Shown: positions 1 through 5,979 of the stretch, in pieces
How positions within the stretch are numbered: the stretch's first letter is position 1
Layout of the letters: every line of letters starts with the position of its first letter
From: an uncultured Synergistales bacterium
GTDB lineage: Bacteria; Synergistota; Synergistia; Synergistales; Aminobacteriaceae
NCBI GenBank assembly: GCA_905233515.1
Contig: CAJOEQ010000028.1
Coordinates: 1 to 11,990, forward strand
Direction: 5' to 3'
Length of the DNA: 11,990 bases
The notes under the pieces: generated by a model
The model's input: only the letters and a program-made list of their open reading frames with translations
The model's database searches: none
What the model was told of the DNA's origin: nothing
Program-made: the position numbers and the translations under genes

Positions 1-134
1 ATGAAATAGCAGATTTTTATGACGAGACCGGCCAAGAAATTTTTACAGTGCCTGAAAGTCATTTAATAATAGTATCTCCGTGGCTTCGTGAAGGAGTGAT
101 TTATGAGCCTTTAATACTCGTTGAAGTTGAATAG
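1..134 (+). CDS. 3' end of an unrecognised gene (partial)
   Basis: An open frame enters from the left edge (first complete codon at position 3) and ends at TAG 132-134, giving 43 C-terminal residues. The piece includes the segments EIADFYDETGQEIF and ESHLIIVSPWLREGVIYEPL, and it ends in an acidic VEVE tail. I do not recognise a family from this fragment, and no function is proposed. It is supported as coding by the open frame, by codon choice like its neighbours, and by a hairpin terminator starting 15 bases after the stop. The start and most of the protein lie outside the window. Confidence 0.6.
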   Translation, partial: EIADFYDETGQEIFTVPESHLIIVSPWLREGVIYEPLILVEVE

Positions 135-148
135 CAAATTATAAAATT

Positions 149-185
149 AGCCGGGCTTTCTCCCATAAGAACCCGGCTTTTTTTT
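149..185 (+). terminator. Rho-independent terminator, possibly shared by convergent genes
   Basis: AGCCGGG (149-155) pairs with CCCGGCT (172-178), followed directly by a run of eight T (178-185). It lies 15 bases after the stop of the plus-strand gene and directly beyond the stop of the minus-strand SnoaL-like gene. Read from the minus strand the stem is followed by a less regular T-rich tract, so it may also stop that operon, less efficiently. Confidence 0.85.
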
Positions 186-598
186 CACATTTTCAGACCT
201 AGTGACTCAAAAAGTCCCGCTATTCCCTGAGCTGCTACATCTTTAATGATTTTGTCATCGTCATTCAAATAGTAAAAATTCATGCACCTGAACGAAAATT
301 TTTTACCAGTCGGGGAGATTCCCATAAAATCACCGTCGTGAGTCCCTGAACATATCCAGCTCACAGCAATTTTTTTGTCTTCTGCGGCAATGTCCTCTAT
401 ATCCCAGTGAACGTCTGAGAAACTTTTACGCATAAATTCAACGACTGACAAATAACCTTTTCCGCCGTGTAAAATTTCGGGAGAAGTAAGACTCTGGAAA
501 ACTGCATCACTTGAAATTAACTCTTCAGCAAGTGCGTAATCATTCGTGTTAATCATTAATTTAAACTTTTCGATTATATTTTTATGCTTGCTGCTCAT
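185..598 (-). CDS. SnoaL-like / NTF2-fold family protein
   Basis: A 137-residue protein of the SnoaL-like (ester cyclase, NTF2-like cone fold) group. The family pattern is clear in DVHWDIEDI (residues 62-70) and GTHDGDFMGISPTGK (85-99), followed by a strand-rich segment and a C-terminal LFESLG element. Members range from polyketide cyclases to many small proteins of unknown substrate, so no reaction can be assigned. There is no signal peptide, so it should be cytoplasmic. The frame stays open further upstream, but ATG 596-598 is the best start because AGGAG (607-611) lies 8 bases before it. That ribosome binding site overlaps the stop codon of the upstream peptidase gene, which indicates one operon with coupled translation. 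The longer start at 661 would run into the peptidase coding region and lacks support. Confidence 0.8.
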   Translation of the reverse strand: MSSKHKNIIEKFKLMINTNDYALAEELISSDAVFQSLTSPEILHGGKGYLSVVEFMRKSFSDVHWDIEDIAAEDKKIAVSWICSGTHDGDFMGISPTGKKFSFRCMNFYYLNDDDKIIKDVAAQGIAGLFESLGLKM

Positions 599-606
599 TT
601 TGTTAG

Positions 607-611
607 CTCCT
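607..611 (-). promoter_or_regulatory. Ribosome binding site deciding the SnoaL-like start
   Basis: AGGAG on the minus strand, 8 bases upstream of ATG 598-596. It shares bases with the TAG stop (612-610) of the upstream peptidase gene, so ribosomes finishing that gene arrive at this site. Confidence 0.7.
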
Positions 612-1263
612 ATTTCTCGAAATGTTGATAATCTTTTAAGCTCTTCCAGTGGCCGCCCCATTCAAATCCGTGTTCAGTGAAAAGTTTATAGCATAAATCA
701 TTCTCGTCGATTTTGTGCGGGAAGTCTTTTGTCCTGTCAATATAATCTCCAGCAGTTGCTGGCTCAATAAAATATTGCCCGTCTACTACTTTCACGCAGG
801 GATTATAAAGCGTATTAATATCAATTGCCACGCCACGCCCATGCTTTGAAACTTTTGTAGTGTGAGATATGAACCTGAAATTAAAGCATGAAGAGTTATT
901 ATCTCTCATTGAAGACTCATCATCGGCGTTATACTCGTCAACGAGTTTAATTTTTTCGATTTGATATTTTGCGTCGTATAATTTTTTGAAGATGTCAAGC
1001 AAATCATCAGCTATTGAGACATTACAAATTATTTCGCCCTCGTGAGTCTCACCGTCAAAGCCCACGTGCAAAACGTGTAAATATCTTAATTCGCTTAATG
1101 GGACTGTGCAGTTATCTTTGTAGGATTTGCCCTTAATTCGCGAAAAAATTACGTCGTCAATCTCTTTAGCGTAAAAATCTTTGCTATCTTCAGCAAATGA
1201 ACACGACGAAATTAATAAAATCGCCGCGATTACAGCAAAAAATTTAATATAAAATTTAAACAT
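610..1263 (-). CDS. Exported M15-family peptidoglycan peptidase (D-Ala-D-Ala carboxypeptidase or L-Ala-D-Glu endopeptidase type)
   Basis: A 217-residue zinc peptidase of the VanY / Ply500 / CwlK-like M15 group, expected to cut peptide stems of peptidoglycan outside the cytoplasm. The two family motifs are intact: SKHGRGVAID (139-148), giving zinc ligands His141 and Asp148, and DYQHFE (211-216), giving catalytic-type Asp211 and zinc ligand His214. The spacing of Asp211 and His214 matches the M15C endolysin pattern. The N-terminus has a basic start and a hydrophobic core (residues 4-20). It then offers either a lipobox-like ISSC (Cys21, lipoprotein) or a cleavage site near SFA/ED (type I signal); I cannot decide between them. 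ATG 1263-1261 is preceded by GGAGGT (1270-1275) at 6 bases. It is the first gene of a two-gene operon with the SnoaL-like gene. Substrate bond (carboxy- versus endopeptidase) is not resolved. Confidence 0.85.
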   Translation of the reverse strand: MFKFYIKFFAVIAAILLISSCSFAEDSKDFYAKEIDDVIFSRIKGKSYKDNCTVPLSELRYLHVLHVGFDGETHEGEIICNVSIADDLLDIFKKLYDAKYQIEKIKLVDEYNADDESSMRDNNSSCFNFRFISHTTKVSKHGRGVAIDINTLYNPCVKVVDGQYFIEPATAGDYIDRTKDFPHKIDENDLCYKLFTEHGFEWGGHWKSLKDYQHFEK

Positions 1264-1300
1264 GAATAGACCTCCATAAAATAAAAATTTTTCGCGGGAT

Positions 1301-1330
1301 ATTATAACTTGACTAATTAATTAACAACAA
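1301..1330 (-). promoter_or_regulatory. Candidate sigma70-type promoter of the peptidase operon
   Basis: On the minus strand a perfect TATAAT -10 box (1306-1301) lies 18 bases downstream of a weak -35 match TTGTTG (1330-1325). It would drive the M15 peptidase and SnoaL-like genes. The boxes overlap those of the divergent fab promoter, so both promoters probably cannot be occupied at once. Confidence 0.55.
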
Positions 1331-1337
1331 ATATACT
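1309..1337 (+). promoter_or_regulatory. Strong sigma70-type promoter of the fab operon
   Basis: TTGACT (1309-1314), a 17-base spacer and TATACT (1332-1337) together match the sigma70/sigmaA consensus at 10 of 12 positions with ideal spacing. Transcription should begin near 1344, leaving a leader of about 32 bases before the fapR start. This is the only convincing promoter seen for the eight-gene fab/rnc run. Confidence 0.75.
1314..1323. promoter_or_regulatory. Palindrome inside the divergent promoter, candidate FapR operator
   Basis: TAATTAATTA is a perfect 10-bp palindrome sitting between the -35 and -10 boxes of both overlapping promoters. That is where a repressor would block polymerase. 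Since fapR is the first gene transcribed from here and FapR autoregulates in Bacillus, a FapR site is plausible. The sequence matches the known FapR consensus only loosely, and AT-rich palindromes arise easily by chance, so this is an inference from position. Confidence 0.3.
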
Positions 1338-1375
1338 TTGCAAAAATTTATTTTATAACGAGGTATTATTATCAG

Positions 1376-1939
1376 GTGCTAAATTATAAACACGACCGCC
1401 AAGCAAGGCAGGGTAAACTCGCGGAGTTAATCAAATCTAATCCCATGGCTACAGACAGCGAAATAGCTTCAAGTCTAAATGTCAGTGTCAGTACTGTCCG
1501 TCTTGACCGTGCATTAATGGGAGTGCCTGAACTTCGTGAGCGCATTAAGACAATGGCAGAAAACGCTATAAATAAATTGCAGTCCCTCAATCCCGGTGAA
1601 GTAATCGGCGAACTTCTCGAGCTTGAGCCTAACAAATGGGCTTTATCAGTTCTCAAGACAGCGCGCGAAATGGCCGTAAAATTCACGGATATTATCAGCG
1701 ACAATTATATTTATTCACAAGCTAGCTCTATAGCTCTGGCAGTTATTCAGACGGCAAATGTCATAATTGACTCAATGCGGGGCGAATACAAGGGACATGC
1801 TAAAGTCGGTGATATTTTAGTCGCTCGGGCAAAAGTCGGAGTCAATCACGAAGGCAAAAAAATTGTAAGTGTAAGAACAAAAGTCGGCGATAAAGAAATT
1901 TTTGTAGGTCGCTTTATCGTAGAAATTCCGAAATCTTAA
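1376..1939 (+). CDS. fapR: FapR-type repressor of fatty-acid and phospholipid synthesis
   Basis: A 187-residue protein (Bacillus FapR is 188) with the same two-part layout. Residues 1-60 form a DeoR-type helix-turn-helix, with the recognition segment STVRLDR (39-45) and linker helix PELRERIK (51-58). Residues 75-187 form a hot-dog fold effector domain. In Bacillus the hot-dog domain binds malonyl-CoA and releases the repressor from fab promoters. An ungapped by-eye alignment to Bacillus FapR recalled from memory puts Val101, Ser108, Asp109 and Ser117 at its Phe99, Arg106, Gly107 and Asn115, the effector-pocket positions. DNA binding therefore looks conserved and effector recognition may differ. 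The start is GTG 1376, with GAGGT (1360-1364) 11 bases upstream; no in-frame start with a better site exists. It is first in the operon it should control, and autoregulation is likely. Confidence 0.88.
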   Translation: MLNYKHDRQARQGKLAELIKSNPMATDSEIASSLNVSVSTVRLDRALMGVPELRERIKTMAENAINKLQSLNPGEVIGELLELEPNKWALSVLKTAREMAVKFTDIISDNYIYSQASSIALAVIQTANVIIDSMRGEYKGHAKVGDILVARAKVGVNHEGKKIVSVRTKVGDKEIFVGRFIVEIPKS

Positions 1940-1946
1940 ATAAAAG

Positions 1947-1954
1947 AAGGTGAG
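1947..1954 (+). promoter_or_regulatory. Ribosome binding site deciding the plsX start
   Basis: AAGGTGAG lies 7 bases before TTG 1962. The in-frame GTG at 1950 falls inside this site and so is unlikely to be the start. The shorter protein also begins just before the conserved N-terminus, like other PlsX proteins. Confidence 0.65.
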
Positions 1955-1961
1955 AAATAAA

Positions 1962-2963
1962 TTGAGTAATATTACAATCGCAGTTGACGCAATGGGAGGA
2001 GACAACGCACCCGCAGAAATTTGCGCCGGAGCCGTTAAAGCCTGTAAAGAGTTTCAAGACATTGAAATAATTTTAACTGGTAACACTGAAAAAATTAAAT
2101 CCTGTCTTGAGCCTCATTCAAGAATTCATATTCAGCAAGCCAGCGAAATAATAGATCCCGACGAACACCCAGCAAACGCAATCAGGAAAAAGAAAGACTC
2201 AAGCATGAGAGTCGCTATGGAAATGGTAAAAAGCGGCGATGCTCAAGGATGTGTCAGTGCAGGAAGTACGGGCGCAATAGTTTCAGGCGGAGTCTTAGTT
2301 GTAGGAAGATTGCCCGGCATTGATAGACCCGCTTTAGGTGTTCCGATTCCTTCAGTTGAAAAAATTTCATTCATGCTAGACGTGGGAGCTACTGTCAGAT
2401 GTAAACCTGAAAATCTTTTACAATTCGCACTAATGGGCAATATTTACTCACATAAAATTTTAGGAGTCTCAAATCCTGATATAAAATTGCTTTCAAACGG
2501 GACTGAAGAAATCAAGGGCGATGATACAGTCTTAGGCGCAAGAGAGTTAATTTTACAGAAAAAAAATTTAAACTTTCAGGGCTATATTGAAGGCAATGAC
2601 ATAGTAAGAGGCTGTGCAGATGTAATTGTTTGCGACGGCTTTACAGGAAATATCGCGCTCAAACTCGGAGAAGGCATAATGAAGGCTCTAAAAGATTTAT
2701 TAACTGAAGAAGTGAGTCAATCTCTAATAGCAAAATCAGGCATGTTATTATTAGCTCCTGTTGTTAAAAAATTATGGTCAAGATTTAATTACGAGAAATA
2801 TGGCGGTTCGGCTTTGTTAGGCGTAAAAGGTGCAGTAATAAAAGCTCATGGCCGTTCAAAATCGCCTGCTGTTTTCAGCGCAATATCAGCAGCAAGAAAT
2901 TTTATAAACGAGAACGCCGCAGAGTTAATAAGCAATGAAATAAATATTTCGGAGGTGAAATAA
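1962..2963 (+). CDS. plsX: Phosphate acyltransferase PlsX
   Basis: A cytosolic, membrane-associated enzyme that converts acyl-ACP plus phosphate to acyl phosphate, the donor used by PlsY in the first step of phospholipid synthesis. The protein is 333 residues, the usual family length. Family signatures run throughout: IAVDAMGGDNAP (6-17), SAGSTGA (99-105), the LDVGAT segment (139-144), NGTEEIKGD (179-187), DGFTGN (225-230) and GGSALLGVKG (281-290). The start is TTG 1962, chosen from the ribosome binding site at 1947-1954. It follows fapR by 22 bases and abuts fabK (stop TAA directly followed by ATG). Pairing with fapR and fab genes is the classic arrangement and links membrane lipid output to fatty-acid synthesis. 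Confidence 0.95.
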   Translation: MSNITIAVDAMGGDNAPAEICAGAVKACKEFQDIEIILTGNTEKIKSCLEPHSRIHIQQASEIIDPDEHPANAIRKKKDSSMRVAMEMVKSGDAQGCVSAGSTGAIVSGGVLVVGRLPGIDRPALGVPIPSVEKISFMLDVGATVRCKPENLLQFALMGNIYSHKILGVSNPDIKLLSNGTEEIKGDDTVLGARELILQKKNLNFQGYIEGNDIVRGCADVIVCDGFTGNIALKLGEGIMKALKDLLTEEVSQSLIAKSGMLLLAPVVKKLWSRFNYEKYGGSALLGVKGAVIKAHGRSKSPAVFSAISAARNFINENAAELISNEINISEVK

Positions 2964-3923
2964 ATGCTACTGAGAGAAAATAATCGTGTCTGCAAAATTT
3001 TAGGCACAAAATATCCAATTATACAAGGCGGAATGGCATGGGTAGCAAACGCAGATCTCGCCGCAGCAGTCAGCAACGGAGGAGGACTCGGAATCATTGC
3101 CGCAGCTAATACCCCGCCTGAAATCCTAGAGAAAGAAATTATCAGAGCAAAAAGTTTAATTCATGATAATAAGCCGTTCGGTTTAAATATTATGTTGATG
3201 TCCCCGACTGCAAATGACGCTTTAGAAGTTGCAGCCGCTCAGAGAGTCCCCGTTGTTACTACAGGTGCAGGAAGTCCCGGGAAGGTTTTAGAACGTTTAA
3301 AGCCGCTTGGTACGGTTGTAATTCCTGTTATTGCGTCAGTGGCTCAAGCAAAAAGAGTCGAACGTCAGGGGGCTGATGCTGTTGTAGCTGAAGGAATGGA
3401 GGCCGGCGGACATATCGGCGAGCTTACTTCAATGGTATTGACTCCGCAAATTTCTCAAGCTGTAAAAATTCCCGTTATTTGCGCTGGAGGAGTCGCAGAT
3501 GGGCGCGGGGTTGTTGCTGCTTTTGCGTTAGGTGCTGAGGGCGTGCAGGTCGGGACTCGTTTTATTTGCTGTGATGAGTGCACAGTTCACGCGAATTATA
3601 AACAGGCAGTAATTGACGCTAGAGACAGAAGCACAGCTATAACGGGTCAAAGCCTCGGGCATCCTGTGAGATGTTTACGCAATAAATTAACAGCAGAATT
3701 TGAGAGACTCGAGTCAGAGAATGCCCCCGCGTCAGAAATTGAGGCCCTAGGAACTGGAAAATTACGCGCCGCAGTCGTTGACGGTGATACAGAATGGGGC
3801 TCGTTAATGTCCGGTCAAAGTGCCGCGATGATTAATGATATTTTGCCCGCAAAAACTATTATAGAAAATATGTTTAGTGACGCTGAAAAAATTTTGCAGA
3901 ATCTAGGAGACGTGAAGAAATGA
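2964..3923 (+). CDS. fabK: Enoyl-ACP reductase II FabK (FMN-dependent)
   Basis: A 319-residue flavoprotein of the nitronate monooxygenase-like TIM-barrel group. Its sequence follows pneumococcal FabK closely, so FabK fits better than a general nitronate monooxygenase. It reduces trans-2-enoyl-ACP with NAD(P)H and FMN in the last step of each elongation cycle. Visible signatures are YPIIQGGMAWVA (17-28), PFGLNIML (71-78), VVTTGAG (97-103), AEGMEAGGHIG (142-152) with the FabK-typical His150 (pneumococcal His144), PVICAGGVADG (170-180) and GAEGVQVGTRF (190-200). The ATG abuts the plsX stop, with GGAGGTG (2951-2957) 6 bases upstream, and the stop overlaps the fabD start by 4 bases (ATGA). Enzymes of this type are insensitive to triclosan. 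No other enoyl reductase is in the window. Confidence 0.93.
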   Translation: MLLRENNRVCKILGTKYPIIQGGMAWVANADLAAAVSNGGGLGIIAAANTPPEILEKEIIRAKSLIHDNKPFGLNIMLMSPTANDALEVAAAQRVPVVTTGAGSPGKVLERLKPLGTVVIPVIASVAQAKRVERQGADAVVAEGMEAGGHIGELTSMVLTPQISQAVKIPVICAGGVADGRGVVAAFALGAEGVQVGTRFICCDECTVHANYKQAVIDARDRSTAITGQSLGHPVRCLRNKLTAEFERLESENAPASEIEALGTGKLRAAVVDGDTEWGSLMSGQSAAMINDILPAKTIIENMFSDAEKILQNLGDVKK

Positions 3924-4839
3924 AATACTCTTTATGCTTCCCCGGTCAAGGCTCTCAATCTGTAGGAATGGGACGCGAATTATATGACTCGTTTAAATCA
4001 GCTCGTGAAATTTTTGCGGAGGCCGATGACTCTTTATCTTTTCATTTGGTTCAGAGAGTGAATTAACTTTGACTCGTAATGCCCAGCCCGCAATTATGAC
4101 TGTGAGTCTTGCTGCTTTGAGTGCGTTAAAAAATGAGTTAGGCGCAAATATTAATCCCGTCTGTGCTGCTGGTCATAGTTTAGGAGAATACACGGCGTTG
4201 ACAGCTGCAGGAGTGGTAAAATTTGCTGATTCAGTAAGACTCGTGCGTGATCGAGGCGCGTTTATGCAGGAGGCTGTACCTGAAGGAGTCGGCTCAATGG
4301 CGGCATTACTCGGCGCAAAGGCTGAAGACGTTAAAAATTTATGTGAATCAATCGCACCCGACGGCGAAATCTCACCGGCAAATTTTAATTCCCCCGGTCA
4401 AATAGTAATTTCCGGCTTAAGTGAATATATAGACAAGGCAATAACTCAAGCAAAAAATTTCGGAGCAAAACGAGCTGTAAAATTGAGTGTCAGCGCACCC
4501 TTTCACAGTAAATACATGAAATCAGCGGCTGAAAAATTAAGACTCGAATTTGGAAAAATTTCATGGAATGAGGCAAATTTTGATATTATTGCGAATTTCA
4601 ACGCGCAGCCCGTCAAGAATCCTGATATAATCAGAGAGCTTTTATATAAGCAAACTTTTAGCCCAGTCTTATGGGAAGAAAGCGTTTTATATATGTCTGA
4701 TAATTTAGGGGTTGAATTATTTGTAGAACTCGGCGCGGGTGAAGTCATTTCAGGACTAATCAAGAAATGCAAGAAGGGCGCAAATATTTTATCAGGCGGG
4801 ACTCCTGAAAAGCTCGAAAAAATTCGGGAATCACTATAA
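3920..4839 (+). pseudogene. fabD: Malonyl-CoA:ACP transacylase FabD, interrupted by a frame change
   Basis: FabD moves malonyl groups from CoA to ACP. Here the gene is in two frames. From ATG 3920 (ATGA overlap with the fabK stop) the first 42 residues read as a normal FabD N-terminus, including FPGQGSQ (7-13) and the AEADDSLSFH segment, but this frame meets TAA at 4064-4066. The rest continues from about 4042 in the -1 frame (SFGSESELTLTRNAQPA) to TAA 4837-4839. That second part holds the nucleophile in GHSLGEY (GHSLG at 4171-4185) and the equivalents of catalytic Arg117 and His201 of E. coli (DRGAFMQEA, APFHS). Compared with E. coli FabD from memory, about six residues are missing at the junction, suggesting a loss of roughly 19 bases rather than one. 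A TTG at 4069 could start a fragment lacking the GQGSQ oxyanion loop. Sequencing or assembly error, real mutation and ribosomal slippage remain possible. Confidence 0.85.
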
Positions 4840-4860
4840 ATTTTATGGAGGTGAAATAAT

Positions 4861-5595
4861 TTGCTGGCGTTAGTAACAGGAGCATCAAGGGGGATCGGCA
4901 GGGCTATAGCAATCGAACTCGCTAAAAATAATTTTGACGTTGCTATAAATTGCAGTAAGAGCCTTGACTCTGCTAAAAATGTTAAGGACGAAATAATTAA
5001 TCTTGGCCGTAAATGCGAAATTTTCCAAGCTGATGTAAGCGATTATAATCAAGCTGAAGAAATGTTTAAATCTATAAAATCATTCTTTAATGAGTCAGTA
5101 AGCATACTTGTAAACAATGCCGGAATAACCCGCGATAATCTTTTAATGCGAATGAAGCCCGAAGAATGGCAGCAAGTAATAAACTCAAATTTAAATTCTG
5201 TATTTAACTGCACAAAATCAGCTATCAGGGACATGGCAAAAAATAAATTTGGTAGAATAATAAATATTTCGTCAGTCGTCGGCTTAACTGGTAACGCGGG
5301 GCAGGCAAATTATTCAGCGTCAAAGGCGGGTATAATAGGCTTTACAAAATCAATAGCCCGCGAATGTGCCTCACGAGGTATCACAGCAAATGCAATAGCA
5401 CCGGGATTTATTGAGACTTCTATGACGGAAATTTTGAAACCTGAGATAAAAGCTGATATACTCAAAACTATACCGGCTGGCAAAATGGGAAGTCCGGAAG
5501 AAGTAGCAAAAGCTGTAATTTTCTTTGCAGGTGAAAGCAGCTCATATATAACAGGTCAAGTCCTAGCAGTTGACGGGGGCATGACAATGATTTAA
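4861..5595 (+). CDS. fabG: 3-oxoacyl-ACP reductase FabG
   Basis: A 244-residue short-chain dehydrogenase that reduces 3-oxoacyl-ACP to 3-hydroxyacyl-ACP with NADPH in the cytosolic elongation cycle. The Rossmann glycine motif TGASRGIG (6-13) and NNAG (85-88) are intact. The catalytic tetrad Asn110, Ser138, Tyr151 and Lys155 has the same numbering as E. coli FabG. The C-terminus has [10 protein letters not shown], the standard FabG ending. The start is TTG 4861, with GGAGGTG (4847-4853) 7 bases upstream. It lies 21 bases after fabD and 43 bases before acpP. The many other SDR enzymes are excluded in practice by this operon context and by the close match to FabG. Confidence 0.95.
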   Translation: MLALVTGASRGIGRAIAIELAKNNFDVAINCSKSLDSAKNVKDEIINLGRKCEIFQADVSDYNQAEEMFKSIKSFFNESVSILVNNAGITRDNLLMRMKPEEWQQVINSNLNSVFNCTKSAIRDMAKNKFGRIINISSVVGLTGNAGQANYSASKAGIIGFTKSIARECASRGITANAIAPGFIETSMTEILKPEIKADILKTIPAGKMGSPEEVAKAVIFFAGESSSYITGQVLAVDGGMTMI

Positions 5596-5617
5596 TGTAT
5601 ATACGGTGAATTATATT

Positions 5618-5627
5618 AAGGAGGTGA
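5618..5627 (+). promoter_or_regulatory. Strong ribosome binding site of acpP
   Basis: AAGGAGGTGA is a near-perfect anti-16S match, the strongest in the window, 11 bases before ATG 5639. High translation fits ACP, one of the most abundant cell proteins. It also excludes the in-frame GTG at 5606, which lies upstream of it. Confidence 0.7.
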
Positions 5628-5638
5628 ATTTTATAACT

Positions 5639-5890
5639 ATGAAGAAAGATGAAGTACTCGCAAAATTGGTCGCAATAGTTTCTGACCGTCTTGACGTTGA
5701 AGCAGATCAGGTAACTCCTGAAAAAACATTTGTTGAAGATCTCGGAGCTGACTCGCTTGATATAGTTGAGCTTATAATGGGAATCGAAGAAGAATTTGAT
5801 ATTGAGATCCCCGACGAGGATGCCGAAAAACTTACTTCAGTAGGTGAGGCAATGAATTATACACTTGAAAAAATCGGTGTAGAAGACTAA
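5639..5890 (+). CDS. acpP: Acyl carrier protein
   Basis: An 83-residue acidic protein carrying the growing acyl chain on a 4'-phosphopantetheine arm. The attachment site is Ser39 in the canonical DSL motif (GADSLD, 36-41), followed by the conserved helix [21 protein letters not shown] (44-64 region). Length and charge match type II fatty-acid ACPs. Start ATG 5639 is used because the strong ribosome binding site at 5618-5627 precedes it and the protein then begins as ACPs normally do; an in-frame GTG at 5606 would add 11 atypical residues. It sits between fabG and fabF, and a hairpin terminator follows 20 bases after its stop. This probably lets acpP be transcribed more than the downstream genes. 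It is the substrate carrier for FabD, FabF, FabG, FabK and PlsX in this operon. Confidence 0.95.
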   Translation: MKKDEVLAKLVAIVSDRLDVEADQVTPEKTFVEDLGADSLDIVELIMGIEEEFDIEIPDEDAEKLTSVGEAMNYTLEKIGVED

Positions 5891-5910
5891 TTAATTTATG
5901 CTGTTGAATG

Positions 5911-5943
5911 CGGGGTAAGGATTCTTATTTCCTGCCCCGTTTT
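5911..5943 (+). terminator. Intra-operon hairpin terminator after acpP
   Basis: CGGGG (5911-5915) pairs with CCCCG (5935-5939), and an inner AGGA (5918-5921) pairs with TCCT (5930-5933). The stem is followed by TTTT (5940-5943) and further T/A-rich sequence. The short T run and internal loop suggest partial termination. No convincing promoter follows before fabF, so downstream genes should depend on read-through. Confidence 0.7.
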
Positions 5944-5979
5944 ATTATATATTTATTAAATTTAGGAGTGTGATTTTAT

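Noticed and set aside
185..661. Long version of the SnoaL-like protein starting at 661
   Set aside because: The extra 21 residues overlap the peptidase coding region and have no family similarity, while ATG 598 has a well-placed ribosome binding site.
2846..3097. Minus-strand open frame across the plsX-fabK junction
   Set aside because: It overlaps two secure genes, has no ribosome binding site and shows no recognisable sequence pattern.
4069..4839. Complete stand-alone gene starting at TTG 4069
   Set aside because: The upstream 42 codons encode the matching FabD N-terminus in another frame, and the short form would lack the GQGSQ loop needed by the family. It is treated as part of a broken fabD.
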